Assembly: GCF_027887165.1 (NCBI RefSeq)
Contig: NC_077232.1
Span: 5,672,410 to 5,736,409 of the forward strand
From: Monodelphis domestica
Taxonomy: Eukaryota > Chordata > Mammalia > Didelphimorphia > Didelphidae
Direction: 5' to 3'
Length of the DNA stretch: 64,000 bases
Made by a program: the position numbers and the translations under genes. A model generated the notes under the pieces. It was not told where the DNA came from. It did not search any database and was given only the letters and a program-made list of their open reading frames with translations. Below, one piece after another: positions 35,766-47,214 of this stretch (positions are counted from its first letter, which is position 1; each line of letters begins with the position of its first letter).

Positions 35766-37900
35766 TCTTTCTGCATGACCTGAAGGCCACCATGCAACTT
35801 GGCCCTCCCAGGCAATATTCCTTTTAGACTTTCCCTGTCTCTCCTGCCATTGAGTAAAGGCATTAAGGACTTTGTTGGTTTGGAGGTATCAGTCCTAGAA
35901 GTCAATGTCAGTGGAGGAAGGCAGGGGAGGATAATGGGCATTCCCCTTCCCTTGGGGTCATTTTGAGGCCTTGCCCTAACCCCAAAGAGCCGACTGGCTT
36001 CATAGAGAGCCAGGTTCGGCGAATTCTTGTTTGCTGTTTAATTTTTTTGTTTCAATTAATACAGCTCATGGATTTTCTCTCTCTCCCATCCTTCTGTGGT
36101 GTGGGGGCAGAACACAAAAGGAAAGCCAAATCCTTGTAAGGGAAAGGCTTGGTAAAGCAATAGGAATTCCAGTGTTGACCACACCCACAAATGGACCTCT
36201 ACCAGGTACCCTGAGCCTGTGCTAGCTGTCCACAGGTAGGCAGCACACTTAAGCAGCAGCAGCAGCAGCAGCAGCCCTTGGAGTCAGGGCTATCATCCCA
36301 GCACAAACATAGGATTGGAACTCCAAGTCATCTGCCCAGGCAGCCAGACTCTGCCTCCTCTGGACAGCTCAGATTATTGGAAAGATTTGCTTTGTTTGGA
36401 ACTCAAATCTGCCTCTCTTCATCGATACAAAGAAGCAAAACAGATGGCATGTACAATGGGATTGGGGAAGGGGGCTTTCAGGCTGGCCCTCTGGGGCCAA
36501 GTAGAACACATCTGTCTGCTCCTCCTTCCCTAGGACAGGCTGTCCTATGCTGGAAGCAGTCATCGTGGCCCCCTCCTGAGCTTTTTGTTCTCCAGGTTAA
36601 ACTTTCTCAGTTTCTTTCATTGATTCTCATGAAGCCTGAATGCCCTGCAGCCTGTCCACTGGCCTGATCACCTTCCTCTGGTGTTTGTCAATTGGGACAC
36701 TTGGGAGGCCCAGAACTGAGCCCAGTGGCCCCGTAGGGGTCCCGAGGCCCTGCTGCTTTCTGGCTCTGCCGTGTGAATGCATGAATGAACAAGCGAACAG
36801 ATATCCCGGCTGTGTGGAAAACAGTTCATTGATCCCACATCTTGTAGGAAAACACAGCTATTGAGTGAAGGCGATTCCATTTGCAACCCTTTCTGGAGCC
36901 TTTATCACCCCAAGGTGGGGGAGGAGCCGCCTCCTCCCTGCTCCCAGCCCCAGCAGTATGGTAAGGGAGTGCTGGTGAAGGCAGGAGAAGCTGCCTGATT
37001 GCAGGTCCCGGACCTGGGATGGGGGCAGGCCCAGCAAGGGCAGGCGGAACCTAGCTCAGGTGGCAGCGAGGCTGGAGAGGGGATCTGGTTCCCTGTGACA
37101 AAGGGCCGGTGAATAAAACATGAGAGGGGTCTGGTGTTAGGTTGGGCCTGAGGCACATTGACCTCATTCTGTCCAGCGGCGAGGAGGACCCAGAACCTAG
37201 GCAGGCCGGTGAGAGGGGCTGGGCACGGAGGGAGGGGGGACAACGGGAGGACAATGGGGGAAGGAGCCAGGAGCCTCCAAAGGGAAGCGGCTGGCTATGG
37301 CTTGTGGGAAGCAAAGGGAGAGGTGTGAACATGGGGTTAGGAACCTGAGGAAGGAGGAGGCAAAAGGCCAGGCGCAGGGGCAGCCAGGGGCAGCCAGGGG
37401 CTGTCGGGCCCTGGTTCAGGCCAACTGCTGGTTGGAACTGTCATACTCCCAGGGTAGGACTGGGTTCTGCCCACATGGGAGGGTCAAGGGGAGCCCATCA
37501 TCGCCCCTGTTCCTCTTCTCCTTCCTCCTCCAACCCCACTCACTCCCCCTTCCCAGAGGCCTGTGCTCTTGGGTCTAGGGCTCCGAATGTGTAAACTAGC
37601 CAGTGAAGAAGCAGAGTGGGGGGTCAAAGAACTGGGCAGGACTCCAGGCCATTGGGAGTCTTGCCTAGAGGCTCTGGAGGTCGGAGGGGGGGACTCTGGG
37701 GGGCTCAGAGCAGGTGGGATAGATAATTCAAGAGACTGGAGGGGTTTCCCTTCCCAGGCTCCAGCGTTGGACGTATCCTAGAACCCGAGGGGACAATGGA
37801 GGGGGGCAGCAAGCCTGAGGGGCAAGAATGACCAGAGAGCCACGTGGGTCAGGCTGTGGGCAAAGAGTGGGGGTGGGGCCACTGAAAGCACCTTCCTTTT
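35766..37900. other. Intergenic / CABP2 5' flank
   Basis: A (CAG)n run of about eight units lies at 36253-36276. 36650-36720 resembles antisense CR1/L3-type LINE (TTTGTCAATTGGGACACTTG). Open frames are short. I see no gene before the CABP2 region. Confidence 0.45.
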
Positions 37901-37972
37901 CATGGAGGCCCTCAGAGGACCAAAGACCAAGAGAAGCATTGCCTCCAGAGGCAGCCCCAGCCCAGGGAACCC

Positions 37973-38167
37973 ATGGCCCAGACTCGGGACCATCACTCAA
38001 CGGCTCCTGAGGAAGACCCCGGGCCCAGCAGGGCACCGACGAACCAGGGACCCCAGGACCTGGGGACCAAAGGAACGCCGGATGCCAGCCCCTCGCTCAA
38101 TCCTGGAGAGCCCGGGCTCCAGGACTCCGAAGAGCTTGTTGCCCAGATTGAGGCTGCTTACGGGCCG
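37973..38167 (+). CDS. Candidate alternative first exon of CABP2 (long isoform)
   Basis: An open frame of 65 codons starts at an ATG in good context (CCCATGG) and ends ...SEELVAQIEAAYGP directly before a consensus donor (GGGCCG|GTGAGG). It ends in phase 0, so it would join in frame to CABP2 exon 2 (39697) or exon 3 (40484, [10 protein letters not shown]), both phase 0. The relative CABP4 has a long N-terminus ending TYGP...-DRELGPEEL, so the position of YGP is suggestive. The frame is Pro/Gly/Ser-rich and could be chance. Confidence 0.3.
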
Positions 38168-38887
38168 GTGAGGAGGGGAGAGAAGGCTCGTGTCTGAAGG
38201 GGAGCCCACTCTTGGGAGCCCTCCGTGATGGAGGCCAGAGATGGCTGAGGGCTGCCAGAGATGGGCATCCCTTCTCTTGCCCTCGTTGCCCAAGTCCCTT
38301 GCTGGAGAGGAGGGGAGAGCTCTAGGCTCTCTGCCAGCTCCAGGCCAAGGAAGAGCGGATGGGAGCAGGGGTCCCAGCCCTCTATTGCTGGAAACCCTCC
38401 TCATTGGTGCTTCCCAGCCTCCAGATTGTCCCTCTCCCTCCCCAACTGAGCCAGGGCACGGCTGTCCACGGGGGAGGCAGCCCCCAGCTCTGGGGAAGAC
38501 TTAAATCTCAATAGATTGTGGAGAGATTAAGGATGAGAATGGGTAAGGGGGAGGGAACTCCAGAGGAGGGTGCCCCAGGGACTCCTGGCAGGGAGGGGGC
38601 ACAGAGGAGCAGAGGCTCCCAGGGGACCCCAGGCTGCTCCCCCAGGGTCGCCTTGCCCCCATCCACTTGAAGACAGAGATAATCCTAGGATTAGGGCCCC
38701 AGCCCCTGTGCCGGGGCCTGTTGCCGCCCACCTGCCCCCAATCTTTCCCAACAAAACCCTGGGAAAATCTCCTAAAGCGCTCACAACCCGGGAGCTGGGG
38801 ACACCAGAGGGAACAAGCTGAGTTCACTGGACCCAACTGGCCCGAGGCCAGGCTCACCCACTTCTTCTCGGGACCCTGGGGCCTGGC

Positions 38888-41800
38888 ATGGTCCTGGGGC
38901 TCATGGGAAATTGTGCCAAACGCCCCCGGCGCAGGGCGCTCAAGGTATGGGAGGAGGGTCTGGGGACGGGGCCGTGGAGGGAGGGCCAGGCCAAGGGGAT
39001 GAAGGCGAGCTGGGCACTGGACAGTAGGGGCAGCAGAGGCTCTCGGGCAGCGGGTGCTGTGCTCGGGTGGAGGCCTATGAGGAAGGCTACTCGTGGGGCG
39101 TGCCAGGCAGATTGGGTGCCCTGCGGAGCACGACAGTCAAATCAAGGCCCTCCCTTCTGGGCTGGTCCTTCTGGCTGGGGCATTTGGCTCTGGGTTCTAA
39201 GTACCCTCCCAGCTGATGTTCTGTGTTCTAAGCTCTAAGATCCCTAACGTTTTCCGTGTTCTAAGGTCGCTTCCAGCCTGTAGAATGCCAGAATGCCCAC
39301 AGGGCAAGACTGGCACAGCTGTCAATGAATGCCCCCATTCTCCCCCCAGACTGTGGCAAAGCCCTCTACCCACTCCATTCCCTCCTCCCCGGCCTGGCTT
39401 TGCCGCTGGCCTCTGAGCTCAGGCTCTCCCACCCTCGTCCCCAATGCCAGGATGCCCATGGGAGGGATGCCCGTCTTCTGGCTGCTCCCGGCTCTCCCTG
39501 GCCACCTTTGACAGAGAGCTGGCCTTCCTTCCCCTCCCAGGAAACATCTGCATACATACATTCCAGGCCCAGCCTCAGGGACGGGCCAGGACGGGCCCCT
39601 TTTCTGGGCACCCCGGGCCAGCCCAGCGTCCCTCAGATCCCACCTTGCAGGGTCTGCCCATGCCAGCCCTCTCATTGCCTGCTTTGCCTGCCATAGGACC
39701 GCTGGCCCCGGCTGGGCTCCTCTGGGGGCTTCTGCCACAGCCCAGTCCCCGAGGAGCAGGGAGTGGCTTCTGAGCCCCAGGCCCAAGCCTATTCAGTGCT
39801 TAACGGCCTGGTGGGCCCAGCCTGTATCTTCCTCCGGCCCAGCATCGCAGCCACCCAGATCGTATGTACTTCCTGCCACATGCCTGCCCCCTTTGTCCTG
39901 GTCTGCCCCCTGCTCTCCTCTCGCCCTGGATCTCCCAGGCTGCTCCTGCCTCATAGTTCCTCTCCCTGATCCCCGCCGCCAGTCGAGGACTCTAGCCTAG
40001 GCTCAAGCCTCTGGTAGGACCAAAGGAGGGACCGAGAGCGGCCGGGGCGGAGGGATGAGGCCGCTAGGAGACCCTCGGAGGCTAGGAGCCAGCAGGACGC
40101 TCTGTGCTTGAGGAAGCATCTGCCAAAATGAACGAGCTTTGGTGGAGACCTGAGGAAAGAAGCCCAGGAAGCCCCAAGACTTGAGCTCTCAGAGGAGAGA
40201 GAAGTGAAGAAGGGGGACACGTTTGGGAAAGGGGGCGCCCCTGAGCAGAAGGCCTGAGGGGGAGCCCCAGCAATCTGTCCCCCGCCCCAGCCTGGCCTCA
40301 AGGGAACCCGAATAGCGCAGGGTTTGGGCTCAGCCCAAGCCTTCAGACAGAGGGAGCCTGTGGCCATGCCCAGGAGGGCACCAGGGAGAAGGACAAAGGG
40401 TGGGGAGGGGGAGCGGGACAGAAAGGTGAAGGGCGGTGGCCTGGGGAGCCCCTGGCCCCTAACCTGGCTCTGTCTCCCCCCAGGACAGAGAGCTTCGCCC
40501 AGAAGAGATAGAAGGTAAAAGGGACCAGGGTGACCCAGTGTCCTCCCATGCCCCCTTGGCTACCTCCATCCCGCCCACCGCAGGCCTCCTATTCCTTTAA
40601 GCTTTCCCTGTCCCCGTTTCAGCCCTAGTTCCTACACCCAGAATTCTTGTAAGTTGGGGTTCGGGCTGGGGGGGATGGGGGCCAGAAGGAGGGACCTGAA
40701 GGCCCGGGGTCTAAGCACCATCTGGAGGACTGCTATAGGGGGCAAAGGTGGGGTGGGAGGCCGATGCCGGGCGGAGGGGATGTGGGAGAGACTCACAATG
40801 GGGAGACACTCACATGGTCCCTCCCCTAGAGCTACAGACCGCTTTCCAGGAGTTTGACCGGGACCGAGACGGCTACATCGGCTACCGGGAGCTGGGGGCC
40901 TGCATGCGCACTCTGGGCTACATGCCCACGGAGATGGAGCTCATTGAGATCTCCCAGCAGATCAGTAAGCCTCTGGCCCCCCTCGAGGGACCTGAGCCCT
41001 GACCCAGGACCCTCAGGCTCCCCCTCCTTGCTGCAGGGACCCCCAAGACTCCCCTTGAAAAATGGATCTCTTGGGACCGTCCATTCAATGGCCAACCCTG
41101 CCCAAGACCTCATACCTTTCTTAAGGCCCCTGGGGCCATCTTCCTCCGTGGTGGAGAGGGCGCCCACCCAAGGAGGAGCACGCACGTGGCTCCATGGGCC
41201 AGAGACGCCCCCTCGCTGGCATCGTAGCCAGGGCACAGGGCCTGCGGGTGACGGGTTCAAATCCGACCTCAGGCGCGTCCTAGCTCGACTTCAGGGCTGT
41301 GTGCCTCCATTTCCTCATCTGCCCCATAAGCAGCCCCACTCTCGGGTGGTGAGGATGAAAGGAGGCCTCGTAAAGCACTGGCGCTGGCCATCCTCGCTCC
41401 TGCCCGTGAAGCCAGCCCTCTCCCACGGTCAGCATCAGATGAGAGAGCCCAGATCCGGGCACAGTCACCGCCCCCGGGAGCCAATGACCGAGTCGGAAGC
41501 TGCCATGGGTGTGCCGGGCTGCCAGCTTGGGCGGCACGCGGCCTCGCCTGGCATGTCTTGGGTGGAGGGTCCTGGGCATGCCGCAGAGCCTTGCCAGTGG
41601 CCCAGACAGCTCGGAGGCTCAAAAGAGACTCCGTGTGCATTGGCAGAGGGAGCTGGTTTTTCATGGGAGGAAATCCCAGCGGAGGAGAAGAAAGCGCCGG
41701 GCACCGTGCCAGGCCTGGGCGAGGGCACAGCACGGAGAGGCTCCTGGGTAGGTCCCCGCTAGGGGAGTCTTCTTTGGGGGAGGGGCCAGCTCTCTGCTTG

Positions 41801-42566
41801 CCTTGGCTGCCAGGTGGCGGGAAGGTGGATTTTGAAGACTTCGTCGAGCTGATGGGCCCCAAGATGCTGGCAGAGACGGCGGACATGATCGGAGTCAGGG
41901 AGCTGCGGGACGCCTTCCGGGAGGTGAAGCCGGGCAGCCAGGGGGCATGAGGGGGGGCTCTGGGGCCAGGCGTGACCCGGGGAAGGGCTGCTCGGGCGGG
42001 GCCGGCTCCGCGGCTGAGGACGGTCCTTGGGGGGCTCCCCAGTTTGACACCAACGGAGACGGCCAGATCAGTCTGGGGGAGCTGCGGGCAGCCCTGAAGG
42101 CCCTGCTGGGGGAGCGGCTCAGCCAGCGGGAGGTGGATGAGATCCTGCATGACATTGACCTCAACGGGGATGGACTCATCGACTTTGAAGGTACCGCCTG
42201 GGCCGGGACGCCCCTCCTTCCCCTCCCAGGACTCCCCCAGGAAAGCTGGGACCCCCAGGGACTGGCAGGAGCCTCAAAGGTCTAGGCTGAGCCTCTCACT
42301 GTGGGCACGGGGACCCCAGGCCCAGTGAGCAGGAAAGGACTTGGCCAAGGTCACCGGTCAGCTCCAGAGCCCAAGTCTCTACCTTCTCTTCCCTCCTCAA
42401 CCCAGGGGTTGGGCTGCTTCCAGCCTAGCCTGGCCGGGGTAAGCTAGTTCCCGAGGAGGCTTTGGGGAGGGACCCTCCAGATCAGAGCTGGGTGTAGGTG
42501 AGCCCCAGAAGCTCCCCAACCGCGGGCCCTGCCCCTACAGAGTTTGTACGGATGATGTCCCGCTGA
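38888..42566 (+). CDS. CABP2: Calcium-binding protein 2, complete, 7 exons
   Basis: A calmodulin-like EF-hand calcium sensor. In mammals it modulates Cav1.3 channels in inner hair cells and is also found in retina. Exons are 38888-38944, 39697-39861, 40484-40514, 40830-40964, 41814-41923, 42043-42190 and 42541-42566. They total 672 nt, or 223 residues (human about 220), with all junctions GT-AG and in phase. The first frame gives [13 protein letters not shown]. An in-frame second Met at 38903 gives MGNCAK, a typical N-myristoylation start, so both starts may be used. EF1 loop is residues 94-105 ([12 protein letters not shown]). The EF2 region, about 130-139 ([10 protein letters not shown]), lacks a canonical loop, as known for CaBPs. 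EF3 is 168-179 ([12 protein letters not shown]) and EF4 is 205-216 ([12 protein letters not shown]), both intact. A residue block ending [13 protein letters not shown] in exon 2 is specific to CABP2. Confidence 0.97.
39193..39290 (-). repeat. Diffuse tandem repeat in CABP2 intron 1
   Basis: About three antisense units of the roughly 30-bp repeat at 6736-7065 (GTTCTAAG, TGATGTTCTGTGTTCTAAG). Confidence 0.6.
41245..41400 (+). mobile_element. Decayed SINE/MIR in CABP2 intron 4
   Basis: GGGTTCAAATCCGACCTCAG, TTTCCTCATCTGCCCCATAA. Confidence 0.6.
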
Positions 42567-42840
42567 CCGGCCGGCAGAGCCCCGACGGCAGCCGCTCCAG
42601 CACCGGGATGCCAGCTCAGCCATCGACCCTGGAACCCCGCCATCCGCTCCCGGGGTGCCCCTCCCACCGCTCCCCCTCGCCTCCTCACTCCTTTCCTTTA
42701 AGCTGTGCATGTACGGTGAGCCCCGATTCTCCCTCTCGAACCTCTCGTCCTAGCCATTCCCCAACAAGGCTCCCCCCGGGCTCCCTGCCCCGGGGGGCCC
42801 TGGGCTGTCCCTCCCTCGCCCTGGCCTTCTCCTTGAGGAC

Positions 42841-42846
42841 AATAAA
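42841..42846 (+). promoter_or_regulatory. CABP2: CABP2 polyadenylation signal
   Basis: AATAAA 275 nt after the stop codon (TGA 42564-42566). Confidence 0.85.
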
Positions 42847-42866
42847 GTTTCTGGACGTCTGACCAC

Positions 42867-43037
42867 ATGGGACTTTTGCCCCTTCTTTGGAGAGTGACTG
42901 CTCAAGGCTTCAGCTGGGAAAAAGCCGAGTGAGGCCAAGAATGAACGACCTTTAAAAAACAAGCCGTTCCCTTCGGCCTCCGAATTGGCACTAAATGGCG
43001 ATTTCAAGGCAAAAGAATAGTATGAGCCAGGCCATTT
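42867..43037. other. CABP2 downstream flank, nothing recognised
   Basis: Short unique spacer before a SINE. Confidence 0.5.
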
Positions 43038-43132
43038 GGAGCCAAGTGACTGGCCCAGGGTCACACGGCGAGAAAGTGTTTCCTGTCTCCAGGCCTGGCT
43101 CTCTCCCCGCTGAGCCACCTAGCTGCCCCCCA
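43038..43132 (-). mobile_element. CORE-SINE fragment, antisense
   Basis: GACTGGCCCAGGGTCACACG, then GAGCCACCTAGCTGCCCC. Confidence 0.82.
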
Positions 43133-43384
43133 AAGTGATCTTTGACAAACGTCCCTTGCACTGGCTCTACCCCTCCTTGAGCTCCTTTTACCAAACCAGA
43201 CTCCGGTTGCCCCAAATCTAGAACCCGTGGACACCTGCTAGATGGAGGTGGAGGCTCCCTCCTGTCTCTGGGATCCAGCTCTACAAGGGGAGACCCCTTT
43301 GGCTCTGGCCTTCCCAAGTTCAAAGACAAATACGGATGCCATCCCAAGTGCCCCTTGTTTATAAGGCGGGCTGTAGTGCCCTTG

Positions 43385-43520
43385 TGTAATCGCACACTTA
43401 TGAAGCGCCTACTATGTGCTGGCCACTGGCAGGGACACAGGTTGGGGAAGCTCAGAGCCCTGTCCGTGGAGGAGTTGGACTCCTGGGATGGAGACCAGGA
43501 CGCAAGGTAAGACATCCTCC
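43385..43520 (-). mobile_element. CR1/L3-like LINE 3' end
   Basis: GAAGCGCCTACTATGTGCTG. Most of the remaining 43133-43857 is unrecognised unique sequence. Confidence 0.5.
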
Positions 43521-43857
43521 GCAACGCCGACCCGTTCATTCCTGGTGTGGCCCCATCTTCCTGCTTTCTGCCAAACACGGAGTTCGACCCGAAAGCAGGA
43601 GGTGCCAGTGCTGGCTAGGACAGGTCTTGGCATCCCTCATTCTAGAAAATCCCCATTAATCCTTAATCTTCCCTAATTAGGAGATTTCCCCAGCCTGCCT
43701 TTCAGGCAGTAGGTAGTGCCAGGGGGAATTGGGCTGAAGCTTCTCTCCAATTTCTCCAGCACCTCCCCATTATTTCTCTCTCCAAGTGTGAATTCAGTCC
43801 ATGAAGGGCATTCAGACAGACCTAAGGCGTGCCTAGGAAAAGGGCAAGTCCACCTCT

Positions 43858-44015
43858 AAATTGGCTCAGCAGATTAAGAGCCACACCTAGAGATGGGAGG
43901 TCCTGGGTTCAAATCTAACTCATTTGGCTCCCACCGCTTAGCCCCTGCTGCTCTTCTGCCTTGGAACGAATACACAGTATAGTTTCTCGGACAGAAAGTA
44001 AGGATCGTTTTTTTT
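43858..44015 (+). mobile_element. Marsupial CORE-SINE, internally shortened
   Basis: GGAGGTCCTGGGTTCAAATC and a CTTGGAACGAATACACAGTA tail, with the CORE region mostly missing. Confidence 0.78.
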
Positions 44016-44269
44016 CAAAGTTATTTGTTCCCCAAAAGGGCAGTTTGGCATTGGAAGCGCACAGGGCAGTTATGTTTGTCTCCCGGTTCTCTGGGCCTGA
44101 GATCATTATTTTCCTCTCTCTAATCTCCCCCACCCACCCAGATGCTAACAAGGACACACATATTTCTCTCTCCAAGATCTCCCTGTCCAGAGAGAAGCTA
44201 AGCAAAATCCAGAGCCTTGAAGAAGGCAATAAGCTAGGAAGATTCCCAGGAGCTCTCAGATCTTCAGAA

Positions 44270-44445
44270 CTGGAAGGGACTCCCGAGTTCATCTAATGCA
44301 ATTTCTTTTTTCCAGATGGGGGACTTGAGCCCCAAAGAGGGGAAATGATTTGTCCAAGGTCACTAAGGCTAAATGAGGGAAAAATGAGACGGGAAGTTGG
44401 GAAACTTGACTCCCAGGTCTCCAGTGCTTCTCCTAGGCCAAGCTG
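44270..44445 (-). mobile_element. MIR-like fragment
   Basis: GATTTGTCCAAGGTCACTAA and GACTCCCAGGTCTCCAGTGC. Confidence 0.5.
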
Positions 44446-44979
44446 TACAAGTGGGAAGTAATGGAAACTTAGAAATAGGAGGAAATTCTGAGGAAGGGGA
44501 GATGCTTCAAAGAAAACTCCAGGGGAACACAAGAGGCAATCCAGGTGTCCTTCCATGGGCACTGGCTGGTCTGAACTCCTCCACACACAGACACAGACAC
44601 AGACACACAGAGGAAAACCAGGCAGGTTCCTTGTGGCTGGTACCCTGAAGCCTCCATCCTGATCTGATCTGACAAAACTTTCATTAAACATTTCCCTTGC
44701 ATCAGGAAAGGCTAGGCTCCCCGGGTGGCAGAGCCTGCCTTCTACCTGCCCCCCCCCCATCAGTGGGAAGCTGATCCCCATTGCCTAGGAGAAAACCCAA
44801 CCAGATGCCATTGTTAGTTATTAATCCTCCCAAAGCTCACACTGTGGGGGAATCGGGCACTTGGGGGCCGGTGGATAGCCTGTATGCCTCCCACTCAAAG
44901 GAGAAGCTCCTCTCCATGTGTCCTTACTTTTGCCAGAGCCCTTTTCTTCCCATCTTAGGATAAAAAAATATATGTTTGT

Positions 44980-45112
44980 TCCAAGGCAGAAATGTGGGCA
45001 ATGGGGGTTAAGTGACTTGTCCAGGGTCACAAAGGTGGGAAGTGTCTGAGGCCAGATTTGCACCAGGGACCTCTGGTCTCTGGGCCGGGCTCTCAATCCA
45101 CCCCACTACACT
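44980..45112 (-). mobile_element. CORE-SINE, antisense
   Basis: TTAAGTGACTTGTCCAGGGT, then TTTGCACCAGGGACCTCTGG. Confidence 0.82.
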
Positions 45113-45299
45113 TCAATCTAGTCCTCCAGAGGCCACACTTGGGAGAAGCTCATTTCCTCAGCTCCAGTTCCCACCCTGAGAACACACATCTGAATTTCTA
45201 TGGATTCCCTTAGCTCACAGAACTGTGACCTAATCAGCACTAACAGTGCCTCTGGAGAAGGACTAGCAACAGGCTGCCCTTCTGTTCGAGCAAGCAAGT

Positions 45300-45740
45300 G
45301 AGCAAGCAAGTGAGCAAGCAAGCATTAATGAATGCCTGCAAGTGGGAATAAGTCCTGGGGATACCAGAAGAGGCAACCCCTCAGTCCCAGCCCTTAAAGA
45401 GCTCATGTGCCAATGGGAGACACAGTAGGGAAGTGACTCAGCCCATACAAAGTCTATAGAGTAAATGATCTTGCAGGGAAGGAACTTGAGGTGGTGGGGA
45501 CAGGAGGACCAGGACAAGTTCCCTGTAAGAAATGAGATTTGGGCAGTCTTAAAGGAAGCCAGGAGAGATGTCGGGGCAAGAGAAGAGAGAGCATGCAGCA
45601 AGGGCAGTTCATGGGCTGCAGCCGGAGGAAGAAAGGGCAAGGAGGCCAATGGGGGATCAGAAGAGTTTGCAGAGGAAACTAAAGCATAAAAAGACCAGAA
45701 AGGTAGCAAGAGGCAAGGTGGGGTTTCTGTTCATTAAGTT
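45300..45740 (-). mobile_element. CR1/L3-like LINE, 3' part, antisense
   Basis: Same order of landmarks as 34195-34960: AATGAATGCCTGCAAG, AAAGAGCTCATGTGCCAATG, GTAAGAAATGAGATTTGGGC. More decayed. Confidence 0.5.
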
Positions 45741-45924
45741 ACATGGAGAAATATTGTTTTCTGACTTTTTAGGATTCAGATTTTCTTTCTCCCTCCCTTT
45801 CTCACTTTGCCCAAGGAGGTAAATAGCCTGATGTTGGTTATACTAGTACTTTTGTGCAATATATATTTCCATATTGCTCACATTGTGACAGAAGACACAC
45901 AGCACACATACAATAAAAAGCTCT
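45741..45924 (-). mobile_element. Non-LTR retrotransposon tail, antisense
   Basis: TTTCTTTCTCCCTCCCTTTC, then TATATTTCCATATTGCTCAC and TTGTGACAGAAGACACA, matching the 24585-24740 piece and extending it. Confidence 0.5.
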
Positions 45925-46065
45925 TGAGAACCAGGCAAAGCCAGCCTCAGACACTGCCTAGCTGTGTGACCCTAGACAAGTCACTTAACCCCCCTTGCCT
46001 AATCCTTACCACTCTTCTGCTTTGGAACTGATACTTAGTGTTGATTCCAAGATGGAAGGTCATAA
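45925..46065 (+). mobile_element. CORE-SINE, 5'-truncated
   Basis: GCCTCAGACACTGCCTAGCT, CORE, and tail TGTTGATTCCAAGATGGAAG. Confidence 0.83.
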
Positions 46066-46084
46066 TGGAAATAGAATGGAAGAC

Positions 46085-46455
46085 AGAATGCTTTGATCTG
46101 CGATCAGATTCCAATAGTTCCTTCTTTGGCCGTGGATAGCATTTTCATCATGAGTCCCTTGTGGTTATCCTGGGAACCTGCTTTGCCGATAATGGTTTAG
46201 CCCTTTACAGTTGATCACTGCATAATATTTCTGTTACCGCATACACTGTGCTCCTGGTTCTGCTCACTCCACTTTGCATCGGTTCAAAGAAGTCTTCCCA
46301 GGTTTGTCTGAACTCATCCTGTTCACCATTTCTTGGAGCGTGACAGTATTGCATTACAGTCATATACCACAATTCATTCAGCCATTCCCCAACGGATGGA
46401 CACCCGCTCAGTTTCCACTTCTTTGCCCTACAAGAAGAGCTGCTAAAATGCCAGG
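46085..46455 (-). mobile_element. Old L1-type 3' UTR, antisense
   Basis: CATTCAGCCATTCCCCAACG and GGTTCTGCTCACTCCACTTT are antisense to the L1 3' UTR (compare CGTTGGGGAATGGCTGAATG with GGGGAATGGCTGAACAAATT at 23256). Confidence 0.7.
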
Positions 46456-47200
46456 TAGGTCCTTTTGCTCCTACCCCATCACTTTGGGATGTGGCCCCGG
46501 GACGGGGCAAGGTTTGTAGAACAGGTTTCTTATTTGATCTGAGAAGTCACAGGAAGCTCCTACTTTATCCAGTGGAAGATTGCCTGGTTAGGTCTGCACT
46601 CTGAGAAAGTGACTTTGGCAGCTGAGTCTCAGAGTCTGGAGTGGCGAGATACCTGAAGCAGACCAAGGGAAGGCCAGGGTAACAGTCCAGGCAAGACCAT
46701 TCTCAGGGTGGAAGGAGTGAGAAGGGAACAGAGAAAGACAGTGCGAAGGCACAACTGGGAGTTGAGGGAGAGCAAGGAGCCCCGCTAATGGGAGAAGAAT
46801 GGTGCCCTCCACATGAATAGGAAAAGCTGGAAAACCAGTGAGAGAAAGACAATGAGCTTATTTTGGATGCGCTGAGCTGTTTTGAGCTGTCTACAAGAAG
46901 TCCAGTAAAAGATGTCCAAAAGGCATTGGGGATGTATAAATGAGCTCAGGAGGGAGACTAGGGCTGGATATATTTATCAGAAAATCATCTGTATAGGGAA
47001 AAGGGCTGAAGCCTTGACAGTTCATAAGATCACCAACTGAGACCGTATATAGAGAGAAGAGGGCTCAGGACAGTCTTTGGGGGCACACACAGTGTCATGG
47101 ATGGAGATATAGCAAAAAGACCAGGAAGGCTGGAGGCTCGGGAGAGCAAAGCCATGAAAACCTGGAGAGTATCCAGAAGATTAGTGCTTAATAAGTGCTT
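46456..47200 (-). mobile_element. CR1/L3-like LINE, reverse transcriptase region
   Basis: On the minus strand, decayed RT text can be read: SLYTVSVGDL-like, then a TDDFLI segment at the YADD position, ISSPSLPPEL, and MEGTILLPLAGLLALPQ (46812-46762). This fixes the coding strand of the related 3' fragments. Confidence 0.6.
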
Positions 47201-47214
47201 GATAATTGCGTGGG

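Noticed and set aside
36253-36276. (CAG)8 run considered as a coding polyglutamine
   Set aside because: Short, lies in an intergenic stretch with no exon context.
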